DNA of 64,000 bases from Eunapius fragilis (Eukaryota > Porifera > Demospongiae > Spongillida > Spongillidae). Below the pieces are notes generated by a model. It was not told the origin of the DNA, did not search any database, and saw nothing but the letters and a program-made list of their open reading frames with translations. Location: NCBI GenBank assembly GCA_963681505.1, contig OY811972.1:16163110-16227109 (forward strand). Direction: 5' to 3'. Positions 49,693 to 59,487 of this stretch are shown here, in pieces; positions within the stretch are counted from its first letter, which is position 1, and each line of letters begins with the position of its first letter. The translations under genes were made by a program, and so were the position numbers.

Positions 49693-49985
49693 CTGTAGGC
49701 CACGCCCTCATACCCTCCATATGTAAGGTGTTGTACCAGCTGGTGGAGGTGTCGCCAAGGTGTGAGTTGGAGGGCATCCATTCTGTTGGTGGGCTCAGCA
49801 GGCAGTGGTGGTGCCCAGGCCATCAGACTACACCACACTGTACACCCTCCCTGTGTGGACACAGGCTGCAGCAGCTGCCCTGAGGGGCACACCCACCACA
49901 GGGTCCCCAGACCACTCCATGTCCACTGCAAGAAGGCTGCAGTCATTGGATGAGACACTAATGTCCCACCAAGAAGGGGAAAGTC
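49693..49985 (+). other. Possible further NCAPG2-like exon(s)
   Basis: After TGTACACAG, phase 1 would continue from exon 15 with AVGHALIPSICKVLYQLVEV and SPR, which looks helical. Another open stretch follows TGTGTGGACACAG at 49865 (AAAAALRGTPTTGS). I cannot align either with confidence, and the gene's C-terminal end is not established. Confidence 0.3.
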
Positions 49986-50054
49986 TTTGGAGGAGTGATC
50001 TCACCTCCCAGGGTACCACACAGGTGCACATACCTCTTTCATCTGGTCCACCAT

Positions 50055-50215
50055 GGCTTTGACCACTCCCTCCTGAGGGAGGGGCTGTTACTTCTGGTAC
50101 CCAGGCCCATATGTGTACCCTCTTTTCTTGACGGCCCTTGGAGGCCTTCTCGTGGGCCGTGAGGGAAGGTGCCACCTCTTGGCTGTGTGCCCACAATAGA
50201 TGAGGGAGGGGCTCT
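50055..50215 (-). repeat. Diverged copy of the ORF segment at 50600-50830
   Basis: GAGGGAGGGGCTGTTACTTCTGG, TGTACCCTCT..TCTTGACGGCCCT and TCTTGGCTGTGT.CCCAC occur in the same order as at 50628-50823, with deletions and frame changes. A shortened duplicate. Confidence 0.7.
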
Positions 50216-50227
50216 AATAGTCCATGT

Positions 50228-50432
50228 GGGACTACTACTCAGCCATGCTAGGAAGGTGGTTGGACTGGGCACCACCCGACCATCCCTCCCCCTCCATCCA
50301 ACAGCTATCAGCAGCTCTTCGTGAAGTGGGCAAAGAGAAGCTAGCTAATGATCTGGATATGAAGTATGGTGTGAGCACTTCTAAGTGACTCCCTCAGGAT
50401 GCTTATAAACTATAGTTAGATTGTGAGGAGGT
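50228..50432 (+). pseudogene. Truncated copy of the ROCO Death-domain exon
   Basis: Matches 38136-38335 closely, from GGGACTACTACTCAGCCATG through LGRWLDWAP and LSAALREVGKEKLANDLDMK to the stop and 3' flank. It lacks the first half of the Death domain and any acceptor. The frame is still open and ends GVSTSK-stop instead of GVK-stop. A 3' fragment moved about 12 kb. Confidence 0.85.
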
Positions 50433-50579
50433 GGGCATTATTCAGGTGTGAACACATTAAATAATTTGAAAGTGTTGTGTATATTTTGATGTACATATAG
50501 CTGAAACGGACACCAGGAAATCAAAACTAAAAGCGGGGGGGGGGGGGGGGGGGGAGGGTCAGAGACCCCTCTGATAAAA

Positions 50580-50881
50580 GTTGGCTATTGTGGAAGTGTT
50601 TATGTTTCACAACTGAGCCAGTCATGAGGGAGGGGCTGTTACTTCTGGTCCCCATCCCACCCATGTACCCTCTCTTCTTGACGGCCCTCCTGGCCAATAG
50701 GAACAGCTCATCCCTCCACACCAGGAGGGTGGGGTCACGTAGGTACAGCTGGAAGGCCGCCTCATTCACACCCTCCTCTTGGGTGGTGAGGAGGTGCCTC
50801 CTCTTGGCTGTGTACCCACCATAGATGGTGGATGACTTGCAAATCAGCTCCGCCCTCTTCCTGTCCCACACAGAATGGGGG
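50580..50881 (-). CDS. Unrecognised conserved-looking ORF
   Basis: Core of a minus-strand frame: VWDRKRAELICKSSTIYGGY, TAKRRHLLTTQEEGVNEAAF, QLYLRDPTLLVWRDELFLLA, RRAVKKRGYMGGMG. Residue use is protein-like and a diverged copy lies at 50055-50215. I recognise no family. It is bounded by poly-G runs (50535-50554 and 50989-51011) and looks like one exon of an unknown gene or element. Confidence 0.4.
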
Positions 50882-51063
50882 AAGGGGGAAGGCCCAATTG
50901 GCTCTGTGTGCTCATGGTCAGGGTGTACTTTAAAGCCTGACCCGGGGGTTGTAGACAAAACGGGCGGGGTGATTTTATATATTGTCCCGGGGGGGGGGGG
51001 GGGGGGGGGGGTTAATGTTTGCAATCATTGTCATCTGTAATCTGTAGGGTGAAATAGTCCATT

Positions 51064-51620
51064 GAGGTAGTTACCATGACAACCCTGCCATCTTAGAAAA
51101 TGTTTGTGATTTAAAGTGGTGAGTGGAGGGAGGAGCCAGGGGTAGGAGGGAAAGGGGAGTGTTAAGGAGTAGGTGATAAGTATAGCCTCAGGGTATGGAC
51201 CCTTTGCACAATAGATAATTGTCTTTCATGCAATTAGTAGTTGAAACATCTCTGGTGGTCAACCTGCTATGAGTGCATGTGGAAGTCTGTTGCCTAATAA
51301 TGTGGTCACAACTTGCAGGCGAGGGGACTGCTAAGGACCCTCACCTGGACTGGCTGGGTGAGTAGGAGGGGAGGAGCAATATGGAGTGTGATGGGAGTTG
51401 CCATGGTGATGGTGGCACTTAGGGCTCTGCTTCTGTGAATCATGTGGAGGGCAACACACAGCTTCCTCATGGAGCATATTATCACACATGTACATCGTCA
51501 CCCAAAACTATGATGTCAATGTATAAATGGTTATAATGAACCACACAACCAAACTAGACACCAGTGTTCTGCTTTATGGCTACCACAGGTTGCACAATAA
51601 ACCCTTTAACCCCATGGACT
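51064..51620. other. Intergenic sequence, nothing recognised
   Basis: Lies beyond the 3' end of the CCT5-like last exon. No motif or repeat of note. Confidence 0.4.
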
Positions 51621-51635
51621 CTGGTTGATCCTTCA

Positions 51636-51763
51636 TCACTCGTTCCCTTCCCCAGGTGACCGGATGTCATCTATCTTGAGGATCATTCTCACCAGCTGGG
51701 TGGCTAACATGATCTGTTGTCTCTTGCCTATCAGGGTCTCCAGCACGTGTTGGGAGCGCATGT
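51636..51763 (-). CDS. CCT5: CCT5-like last exon
   Basis: Acceptor CCTCCTCCCCAG, phase 1, 128 bp to the TGA stop. It encodes [20 protein letters not shown] and [14 protein letters not shown], ending SPGEGNE. This matches the CCT5 C-terminus closely and in full. Confidence 0.88.
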
Positions 51764-51779
51764 CTGGGGAGGAGGGAGC

Positions 51780-53220
51780 CATTACATGCATAGTTCACAT
51801 AAAATATCTGTACTAGGAAGAACTCAGTGTGCCACTGACTTTAACTCCTCCCATTATAAACCCTTTTCATATGACACACCCCTCTGGGCACTACTTCTCT
51901 GCTGTTGTAAAGCAAAAGGTTTTGGCCACACCCACGTACTGTTGGTATCCATGCAGTCCATACCAAGCACCGCCATTGATTTTACATTCTTTAGACCTAT
52001 GCTAGTGTTACAATATCGTGGAATGAAGCTGGTTAGGTTAGTCACACCTAACAACATATGAGTGATAGGGTATTCTGCAATCTTCTTGGAAATGAATGGA
52101 TACCTCTGTAATCTCTATAATCTTTCGTATGAAGTGATAAAAAAGTCCATCGTTCGAATACGCACTTTATTCGAATTTATGCACAGCTGGCTGTTTATTA
52201 ATGTTTATTAGCATAGTACCTGGATGCCTCTTGTACCTGTTTATTAGCCTCTAAGATATGACAAAGATTTGTCATAACATTACCTGGTCACTTAAAAGCA
52301 TTTCTGTACAACCATAACCAGCTGTGCGTCTTTAGACGCCACCTAATGTAGTGATTGTGAGTCTCTGGATGCTTACGGCTGGTAAACAGTTAACCCCTTC
52401 GGGGCCCAAAGACCAATTTCAAAAGCTGCAAGTACCACAAAGACAACCCCATATACTGGCAGACTAACCTCCTTTGGTGCCTCCACCACTTCTATCCCCC
52501 CATTTCATTAAATCCTGGAACTGCCCATAACAGACACCCAGTTCCATTTATGACCTTTCCTATTATCTGACCATCATTTTGACCTGAATATTTCACCACA
52601 GGGCTTGAAACCGATTATGCCAGAGCTCTGGTCAACCAATCACGAGAATCAAACCACAGACTGAACCAGTTCTATTTCAGCTAAATAACTGCTTCAACCA
52701 GTTATTAAAATTTTAAACAACCATAACCAACCAGTTGATATCTTAATATAGAGGAATTGCAAGTGGTGTCCACCAGGCTTAGTCTGGCTTTTGGTCCCAC
52801 CGAGTATGCATAAATAATCGACAATTAATTGCTAAACAGGAAATAACTGGTTGGTTTATAACGAAAAACCTTAACCGACTGGTTTTGTAATTTTGATAAC
52901 TTCTCACAATCTTTTAAAAAAAAATACTAACAGGTTTCAAGCTTTTCCCTTGGGAACTTCTATGACTACCCCAAAAGACATACAGGAAACAACCAAACAA
53001 CTAACACAACTTTTAGAACCCCTCCTTAAACCTTAAAGGAGGTTTAGGGTTAGTGCTGGATAGGGTTTCCCCCTAATAATGCCTTCTTTCCTAGAGGGTA
53101 TTGCCAGGGCTTTTAAATCATGGTCAGTGTGGGCATATTGGCCTAAATGTAGGTCTTACATGTGCCCCTGCCCAGGTACGCTGTTTGGCTGTATGCTGTT
53201 AGGACATCTATGCCTTTCAT
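51780..53220. other. Non-coding; possible degenerate inverted-repeat element
   Basis: No chaperonin exon found here. Between about 52610 and 52910 the sequence has AACCAGTTATTAAAATTTT-like words and, inverted, ATAACTGGTTGGTTTATAACG and AACCGACTGGTTTTG, suggesting a decayed inverted-repeat element. Confidence 0.35.
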
Positions 53221-53230
53221 CATTAGTGGG

Positions 53231-53660
53231 ACAGCTTGTAGGAGGGGGTAAGTTATGGGTGGGGGTATGAACACCCATGACAGCTTGTAGGAGGGGGTAG
53301 GTTATGGGTGGGGTATGAACACCCATGACAGCTTGTAGGTGGGGGTAGGTTACCGGTGGGGTATGAACACCCACGACAGCTTGTAGGAGGGGGTAGGTTA
53401 TGGGTGGGGTATGAACACCCATGACAGCTTGTAGGAGGGGGTAGGTTACGGGTGGGGTATGAACACCCATGACAGCTTGTAGGAGGGGGTAGGTTATGGG
53501 TGGGGTATGAATACCCATGACAGCTTGTAGGAGGGGGTAGGTTACGGGTGGGGTATGAACACCCATGATAGCTTGTAGGAGGGGGTAGGTTATGGGTGGG
53601 GTATGAACACCCATGACAACTTGTAGGAGGGGGTAGGTTATGGGTGGAGTATTAACTAGT
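53231..53660. repeat. 48-bp minisatellite, nine copies
   Basis: Unit GACAGCTTGTAGGAGGGGGT, AGGTTATGGGTGGGGTATGA, ACACCCAT. Because 48 is divisible by three, a long minus-strand frame exists through the array; it has no other coding support. Variants include TTACGG for TTATGG. Confidence 0.93.
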
Positions 53661-53687
53661 GTTTCTCCCTTACGCTGGTACACACCT

Positions 53688-53790
53688 GTTTGATCATCTG
53701 TTCAAATATCTCCTTCTGCAGTCTTGGTCCCCAGACCCTCAACATCAGCTGCAGATGGATTCCATCTCCACTAGGAGGAAAGAATGATCT
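53688..53790 (-). pseudogene. Diverged copy of the end of CCT5-like exon 6
   Basis: The minus strand reads LQKEIFEQMIKQ just before a GTGTGTACC donor-like site, corresponding to DYEKEKFAQMVKQ of exon 6. Upstream residues no longer match. A short decayed duplicate. Confidence 0.5.
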
Positions 53791-53874
53791 GTTTATATTT
53801 CTGAGAGGAGACTGTAGCACATGTGGCCAATGGGGGAGTGGCCAATGGGGGTGTGGAGACTGTAGTACATGTGG

Positions 53875-54326
53875 CAGGGATCGAAATATTCTTTAAAAAA
53901 TACCTGCACAAGGTGCAGATGGGGGTATCTATACCACCTGCACTTTGGCATGTCTACCTGCACACTTGTAAACACATGCATGGTTGTGCATGTATTTATT
54001 AAATTGTGATTTGCCAATATGAATGAATTTATTTGCATGAATTCAAACGCTGCCATGCAGGGACATCACTAGTCGAAATATGGGCCTTCTTTGGCGGCAT
54101 TTTGATTGTTAACCACTTAATAAGCCACGGTTTTACGCATGCGCGTGTAAGCTAAATGCTTTCTTACGCACGCACGAGCAATTAGTGCAAATTCCTTTGG
54201 AATTTAATGTAAACTACGTTCGCCTGCACTTACCTGCGCAAAGTGCAGGTATACGTATAGGACTACCTGCGTACTGAAAAAAGGACCTGCGGGGCGCAGG
54301 TGCGGCACCCGGTATTTCGAACCCTG
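53875..54326. mobile_element. Small hAT-like MITE
   Basis: Ends CAGGGATCGAAATA (left) and, as complement, CAGGGTTCGAAATACCGGG (right, ending 54326). TGTGG is repeated directly at both borders (53870-53874 and 54327-54331). The interior repeats TACCTGC and GTGCAGGT words. It interrupts a GTGGCCAATGGGG repeat. CAGGG-type ends fit hAT elements, though the visible duplication is 5 bp rather than 8. Confidence 0.68.
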
Positions 54327-55064
54327 TGTGGCCAGTGGGGGTGTGGCCAATGGGAGAGTGCCACAGTGAGATGTAGTACATTCTTGTCAAGCACAAACAA
54401 CTACTGGAATTACCCCAGCCTCACCCACAGACCTATACTAAAACAACCCCCCCCCCCTTTCTTGTATTTGTCAGCATTTACTTTTCCAGACCTTCACAAT
54501 GATCGTAAGTAGACTAAACAGTCCCTGATCGTAAGTAGACTAAAGTCCCTCCTTAACAATTGCTCACATACCACTCCAGGGATAAATAACCTTTCCCCCC
54601 TCACCTATACCCACCCATGCTCAGTGCACAAACATGGTGTGTATATAGAAACAAGACTAGTTAGTTTGTAGGTGGGTGTGGTCACTATGGCATGGTGTCT
54701 GGGCAGAGGGCACATAGAGCACATCACCCACCGGGATTGTTTCCATGCTAACGTCTCCCTAGCAGCTATACTTATAACATCACACCCTATAATAATGACC
54801 ACATCCTTTATCGGAAGAACAGAAGTATAAGATAACTTTAGTTTTAAGACCAGTGATTGTTTGTTGGTGATTGTGGTCTAGGGAGATGTTGGAAACAATT
54901 CCAGTGGATCATGTTATTGTTCTATGTGCCCTCTGGCTAGACACCATGCCATAGTTATATTTATAACCTCAACCCCTATAATAATGACCACACCCTTTAT
55001 CTGAAGAACAGAAGTATGTAACTAGAATAATAACCAGGCCACACCTCCTCACACTGCTATTCAC

Positions 55065-55213
55065 CTGCTTGACCATCTGTGCAAACTTCTCCTTCTCATA
55101 ATCCCTCAGCTTGTGGTAGTCATCCACTGAGGTCACATGCAGTCCATATTTGGCCTTTGGTTTGGGAGGTTCCAACGGACAGTCAGGATGGCTATTTTAG
55201 CGTTATCAATGGA
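55065..55213 (-). pseudogene. CCT5: CCT5-like exon 6, one base missing
   Basis: Acceptor ATCCCCAG, donor AAGCAG|GTGAAT. It encodes SIDNAKIAILT, then after a one-base shift EPPKPKAKYGLHVTSVDDYH and KLRDYEKEKFAQMVKQ. ACTGTCCG should read ACTTGTCCG to give the family's LTCP. The exon is 149 bp where 150 keeps phase. Confidence 0.82.
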
Positions 55214-55394
55214 CTGGGGATGAGAGAACACCATATATACAGGGATGTCAAACGCTCCACCAGCAGGGATGACTAAGGTACCAGCTGGGTGACACCTAAC
55301 TTAACACTTCAAGACACTCCTTAATCATGCATCATTGCAGTACCCAACACCAGGTCAATATCACTATAGCAACCATTTCCTCCCCTCCCCTCAC

Positions 55395-55587
55395 CTTGGG
55401 CATCTGGGGATGGCTCATGTCCTTGTCCACCACCACTCCCTTCACCAACATGGTGTCCTCCAGCCTTCCCCCTACCTTCCCATCAACCTTGATCTGCTCA
55501 AAGTCCACATCCTTACGATCAAGGTCAGCCACAGAGAGAACAGCTTGTACAGCTATCTCGGCCATCCTCCTCTGGTGACGATTGATG
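55395..55587 (-). CDS. CCT5: CCT5-like exon 5
   Basis: 193 bp, acceptor CTCTACACAG (phase 2), donor CCCAAG|GTGAGG. It encodes [20 protein letters not shown], then [20 protein letters not shown] and [14 protein letters not shown], the intermediate and apical domain start of CCT5. Confidence 0.88.
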
Positions 55588-55962
55588 CTGTGTAGAGAAA
55601 ACGCTAATATCAAGGTGGGCATTATATAGAATAGCGAACTATACAATGTTATTAGGTAACATACACATGTACCACCACATCAGTTCACTGTTCCCATTAG
55701 TTATAAGACCAGTGATAGTTTGTTGGTGGGTGTGGTCACTATGGCATGGTGTCTGGCCAGAGGGCACATAGAACACATCACCCACTGGAATTGTTTCCAT
55801 GCCAACACTAGCATCACTTCACTCATTGGTATCAACACATTCACACATGCACTCACACACATGCACATACACACAGCCACACTCCATAAACCACAAAACA
55901 CTCAAGTTAGGCAGTTATGGGTGTGGTCAAAGAGTGTGACTGTACAAATGCATGTACCTCAC

Positions 55963-56161
55963 ATATTTGAACCAAGTGTTGTCATGGCAGTCTTCACCAA
56001 TGGCTCCACATTCATCCGATCAACTGGAAAGCTTTCAGCAATCTTCTCAAGGTGGTCCAAGGATGTCTTGGCTGCCATTTCAAAGCCATCAGCAATCCTG
56101 ATTGGATGAATCCCTCTGTCCAGTAGCTCTTCAGCTTGATCTAGGAGCGCCCCAGCGAGGA
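55963..56161 (-). CDS. CCT5: CCT5-like exon 4
   Basis: 199 bp, acceptor CTTCCCCAG, donor AAATAT|GTGAGG (phase 2). It encodes [32 protein letters not shown] and TAMTTLGSN, part of the equatorial ATPase domain. Confidence 0.88.
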
Positions 56162-56225
56162 CTGGGGAAGAGGAAATGCGATATGAAGTTACACAACGGC
56201 CAAAAGGCCCGCCAAAACCACGTAC

Positions 56226-56390
56226 CAACTACACCCGTTGTCCCATCGCCCACTTCCGCGTCTTGCGACTTGGCCAGTTCAACGAGCAGCTTGGCTATCT
56301 CGTGTTGGACGTCCATTTGTACGAGTATGGTGGCCCCGTCATTGGTAATGGTGACCTCCCCGTCAGAATTTACCATCATCTTGTCCATGC
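56226..56390 (-). CDS. CCT5: CCT5-like exon 3
   Basis: 165 bp, phase 1 at both ends. It encodes [40 protein letters not shown] and [17 protein letters not shown] is the nucleotide-binding motif of group II chaperonins. Confidence 0.9.
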
Positions 56391-56608
56391 CTGAGTGAAG
56401 AGACGGAAGGGAGGTAAGAGGAGGAATGGAGGGAGGAGGTACGGGGTGAAGACGATGGGCGCATGTATGTGCTCTCAAACATACAGATACATACCATTTG
56501 GCCCTAGCGACGTTCTGAGGATATTAGCTAAGCTTCTAGCGGCTTGGACGTGAGACTGGAAGGATGTGTAAAAGAGTTACTGCGGCCTCGTGTCCAGGCC
56601 CTGCTCAC

Positions 56609-56722
56609 CTTGTGGGCCTCCAGGCCAGTTAGTCTCGTCTTGCTGCCCTGGTCCTTGATAATGATAAACGGACGTCCAAACTCATCGAACGCGGCATTCA
56701 TGTAGTTTAGCTTCCCCATCAT
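56609..56722 (-). CDS. CCT5: CCT5-like exon 1
   Basis: Starts ATG-ATG at 56722, 38 codons to [47 protein letters not shown], the usual CCT5 N-terminus. Exon 2 (56495-56555) follows in phase with [20 protein letters not shown]. Its upstream region is duplicated in inverted orientation. Confidence 0.88.
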
Positions 56723-57137
56723 TATTCATAACCGCTGTAAGGATTCTGGTCAGAATCGACTAGGGCATGTGTTATGAATATAATTAAAGCGAATCCGTTG
56801 AATTCTGGTCTAGTATTCTACGGTCGAACCACATAACGTGCAAACCAGCTCGCGGCATACCCAACGTCGACCACAGCCACAGCCCCTTCCCGCTAGCGGT
56901 ATTATAGGCAGCCCCGGGATTACACAAAACACGTGTATCCCATCATGGCGACCGTGTACGACACACGCTTCAACAAAGAATTAATACTATTTGGGCTCAC
57001 CTCTAGAACTCGCGTTGGATTTCTTGGACTATCTAGTTATTGATGAAGCTGCCGACAGCCGCACGCAGCCTCAGTATCACACGCGATAGCACAATCACGT
57101 GACTGCTAACCACGCCTCTTCATTACCCGTAAATTAC
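56693..57137 (-). repeat. Inverted duplication, left arm (CCT5 promoter and start)
   Basis: 445 bp forming a gap-free inverted repeat with 58604-59048; I found no mismatch by eye. It covers the first ten codons of CCT5 and about 415 bp upstream. Similarity resumes after a 20-base insertion in this arm (57138-57157) to about 57192. Confidence 0.95.
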
Positions 57138-57528
57138 ATTTTTACGAATCTGAGAGCGATCTTCGACCAATCAATTTTAGGGCGCTCTTTTTATCTACTT
57201 AGTACCGATATAGTAATATGTAATTGCATGCTGCGGCTATACCACTTACTGATAGCCATTGATTCCAGCGTATTTTATCCAAAGCATATCTTTGTTACAA
57301 CCCGAGCATGTTTGAGATGATGCTAGCAAGCCGTAATGCTTGCACCACACAATGGTAGTTCATGGTCAGAGAGAACTCGCTGCAGCCTCGTTGGTGACTA
57401 AAACTCTGCGGGCAAACCAGAGATAATATATATTATCTCTGGGCAAACCATGAGGACCAAAAAACTGCATTATCAACACGTTTCCAATGCTTTTTAACAC
57501 TTAGAACCTTGCGTTTATATTATACATC

Positions 57529-58491
57529 CAGGGCTGCCGTAGGCCGGCCGACCTGCCAATCCGGCCTGACAGATCGGCTTGGCAGGCCAAATTAGTAGAA
57601 ATTATAGTGTATAAATGTCAATCATTTATTGTATTAATGTCAATCAACGAAGCGTGTCCGTCGGTTTCTGTACCATCTGCTCAGCGGCTCAAACCTGGTT
57701 CAAACCCGGATCTGCGGGAACACAATCCCGAGGAACTCGTGAGATTCACGCCATTGTGAAGGTTTAGTAGTACTGTAGTAGTGCAAACACATCCGCTGTC
57801 TGGTCTCATTATATTTCAAGGTTTATACATCAAAGGAGTACGCATGCAGATAAAGCGTGGTGTGATTACTGCCACAGGCCGTTCTCCAGGGAACACTCCA
57901 CTTTGTCTAGACACATTGAACGGCATCACAAGGATGAACAACAATGTATGTGTAGCAGTCTTCGCAACACAGTTAAGGAGGAATATGATGCTTGGCTTCG
58001 ACTCTCGGAGATCTGATCAGTAGATGTCATGGCCTATTTAGACCCTTTGGTTAATGGTGTAAAATGCATAACACACAATTTACCACTATTGCAAAGCTCG
58101 CTCGAAAGTACCTGGCTATTCCAGCGTCATCCGCTCCATCAGAGGGCGGAATGTTTCAAGAGCCAAGTTGTTGTAATTCCCCAACGGCTGGAGGCATCAA
58201 TTATGCTAAAGCAAAATGAATGGATATTCGATGCTTCGAAAGAAAAAAGCCAATGCTATTGCTCAATGCGAAGCTATAAACAATAAACTGATCCATATTT
58301 ATTCGCATCTCAATCTCAGTATGATTTATTATTATTGCACAATCGATGTATCATCTTCATGCACGATTACATTAATATTTGAATTCTGAACAAGAAGCAA
58401 GCTTGATCTGTACATGTACAAAACATTAAGCACGTATTCGCACGAGGGGCGTGGTCCGGCCTGGCAGGCCGGCTGGCCTTTCGCAGCCCTG
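57529..58491. mobile_element. hAT-like non-autonomous element in the spacer
   Basis: Ends CAGGGCTGCCGTAGGCCGGC (left) and complement CAGGGCTGCGAAAGGCCAGC (right, ending 58491), both running into CCGGCCTG/CCTGCCA GC-rich stems. No transposase frame. Flanks ACATC and ACAAC match at four of five bases, so the target duplication is uncertain. Confidence 0.65.
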
Positions 58492-58603
58492 ACAACCAAT
58501 AAACTAGAAGCCCGCCTTTTCAAACACTTAGACACGAACTGATCCGGTACTCGTAAGTACATTTTAAAAAAAAGGGCGCCCTAAAATTGATTGGTCGAAG
58601 ATC

Positions 58604-59048
58604 GTAATTTACGGGTAATGAAGAGGCGTGGTTAGCAGTCACGTGATTGTGCTATCGCGTGTGATACTGAGGCTGCGTGCGGCTGTCGGCAGCTTCATCA
58701 ATAACTAGATAGTCCAAGAAATCCAACGCGAGTTCTAGAGGTGAGCCCAAATAGTATTAATTCTTTGTTGAAGCGTGTGTCGTACACGGTCGCCATGATG
58801 GGATACACGTGTTTTGTGTAATCCCGGGGCTGCCTATAATACCGCTAGCGGGAAGGGGCTGTGGCTGTGGTCGACGTTGGGTATGCCGCGAGCTGGTTTG
58901 CACGTTATGTGGTTCGACCGTAGAATACTAGACCAGAATTCAACGGATTCGCTTTAATTATATTCATAACACATGCCCTAGTCGATTCTGACCAGAATCC
59001 TTACAGCGGTTATGAATAATGATGGGGAAGCTAAACTACATGAATGCC
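58604..59048 (+). repeat. Inverted duplication, right arm
   Basis: Complement of 56693-57137. It places a second CCT5 promoter region facing right, toward the MULE-like gene at 59488. Confidence 0.95.
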
Positions 59049-59099
59049 TCGAACGCAAGTGTTCCCGTGCTCATCTTGTTTCTCCAACCCACGTGGTAA
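59019..59099 (+). pseudogene. Truncated CCT5 start in the inverted copy
   Basis: ATG-ATG then MGKLNYMNA as in CCT5, after which homology ends and the frame stops at TAA 59097-59099 (26 residues). A by-product of the inverted duplication; it could act as an upstream ORF if this promoter is active. Confidence 0.75.
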
Positions 59100-59169
59100 C
59101 TCCGGACACTTTCGTAAATTAATAGTATATACTAGTCCCCAGATCTTTTGAGCGGATTATGGGTGTAGC

Positions 59170-59325
59170 TAAAAGTAGGAGTAGGAGTAGGAGCAGGAGT
59201 AGGAGTTGATGTCTAAAAGTAGGAGTAGGAGTAGGAGCAGGAGTAGGAGTTGATGTCTAAAAGCAGGAGCAGGAGTAGGAGTCGAGGTCTAAAAGTAGGA
59301 GTATAGGAGTAGGAATTGATGGCTA
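59170..59325. repeat. AGGAGT-rich minisatellite
   Basis: AGTAGGAGTAGGAGCAGGAG hexamer runs separated by TTGATGTCTAAA, about three higher-order units of roughly 55-60 bp. Confidence 0.9.
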
Positions 59326-59487
59326 GAAGTATAAACATCCACATTTGCTGAGCCCCGCCCACGAACGATATCAAAACTATAAGCAATGTGCTTCAGCAAC
59401 TGCGTTCGTAATTCCTGCGCACGCATGCAGGTGAGCTCTTTCTGGATAGGTGTTAAGTTGCCACGTTTTTATCATTCGCGCCACATT

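Larger units (their letters stand above)
54640..55820. repeat. Dispersed intronic repeat, three copies
   Basis: GTGTGGTCACTATGGCATGG, TGTCTGG.CAGAGGGCACATAGA and ATTGTTTCCATGC occur at 54670-54760 and 55725-55810 in the same orientation and inverted at 54890-54955 (GGAAACAATTCCAGTGG). Linked words TAATAATGACCACA and GAAGAACAGAAGTAT are also repeated at 54790 and 54980. These lie in CCT5-like introns. Confidence 0.75.
51636..56722 (-). pseudogene. CCT5: TCP-1 epsilon (CCT5)-like chaperonin gene, incomplete
   Basis: Minus-strand exons: 56609-56722, 56495-56555, 56226-56390, 55963-56161, 55395-55587, 55065-55213 and the last, 51636-51763. CCT5 is one of eight subunits of the cytosolic TRiC chaperonin, which folds actin and tubulin with ATP. 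Clear family motifs: [104 protein letters not shown], and at the end [20 protein letters not shown]. Exon phases fit through exon 6. The stretch expected between exon 6 and the last exon (roughly 220 codons, including the second half of the apical domain and the return to the equatorial domain) is not found in 51764-55064. Exon 6 also lacks one base. Likely rearranged or a partial duplicate. Confidence 0.85.

Noticed and set aside
50580-50881. YGGYTAK in the minus-strand frame as the CCT5 YGGGAAE motif
   Set aside because: Neighbouring residues do not align with any chaperonin in this frame, and the segment lies beyond the CCT5 last exon on the 3' side.
53156-53683. 175-codon minus-strand frame with repeated YPLLQAVMGVHTPP
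   Set aside because: It is a by-product of the 48-bp minisatellite, whose length is divisible by three.
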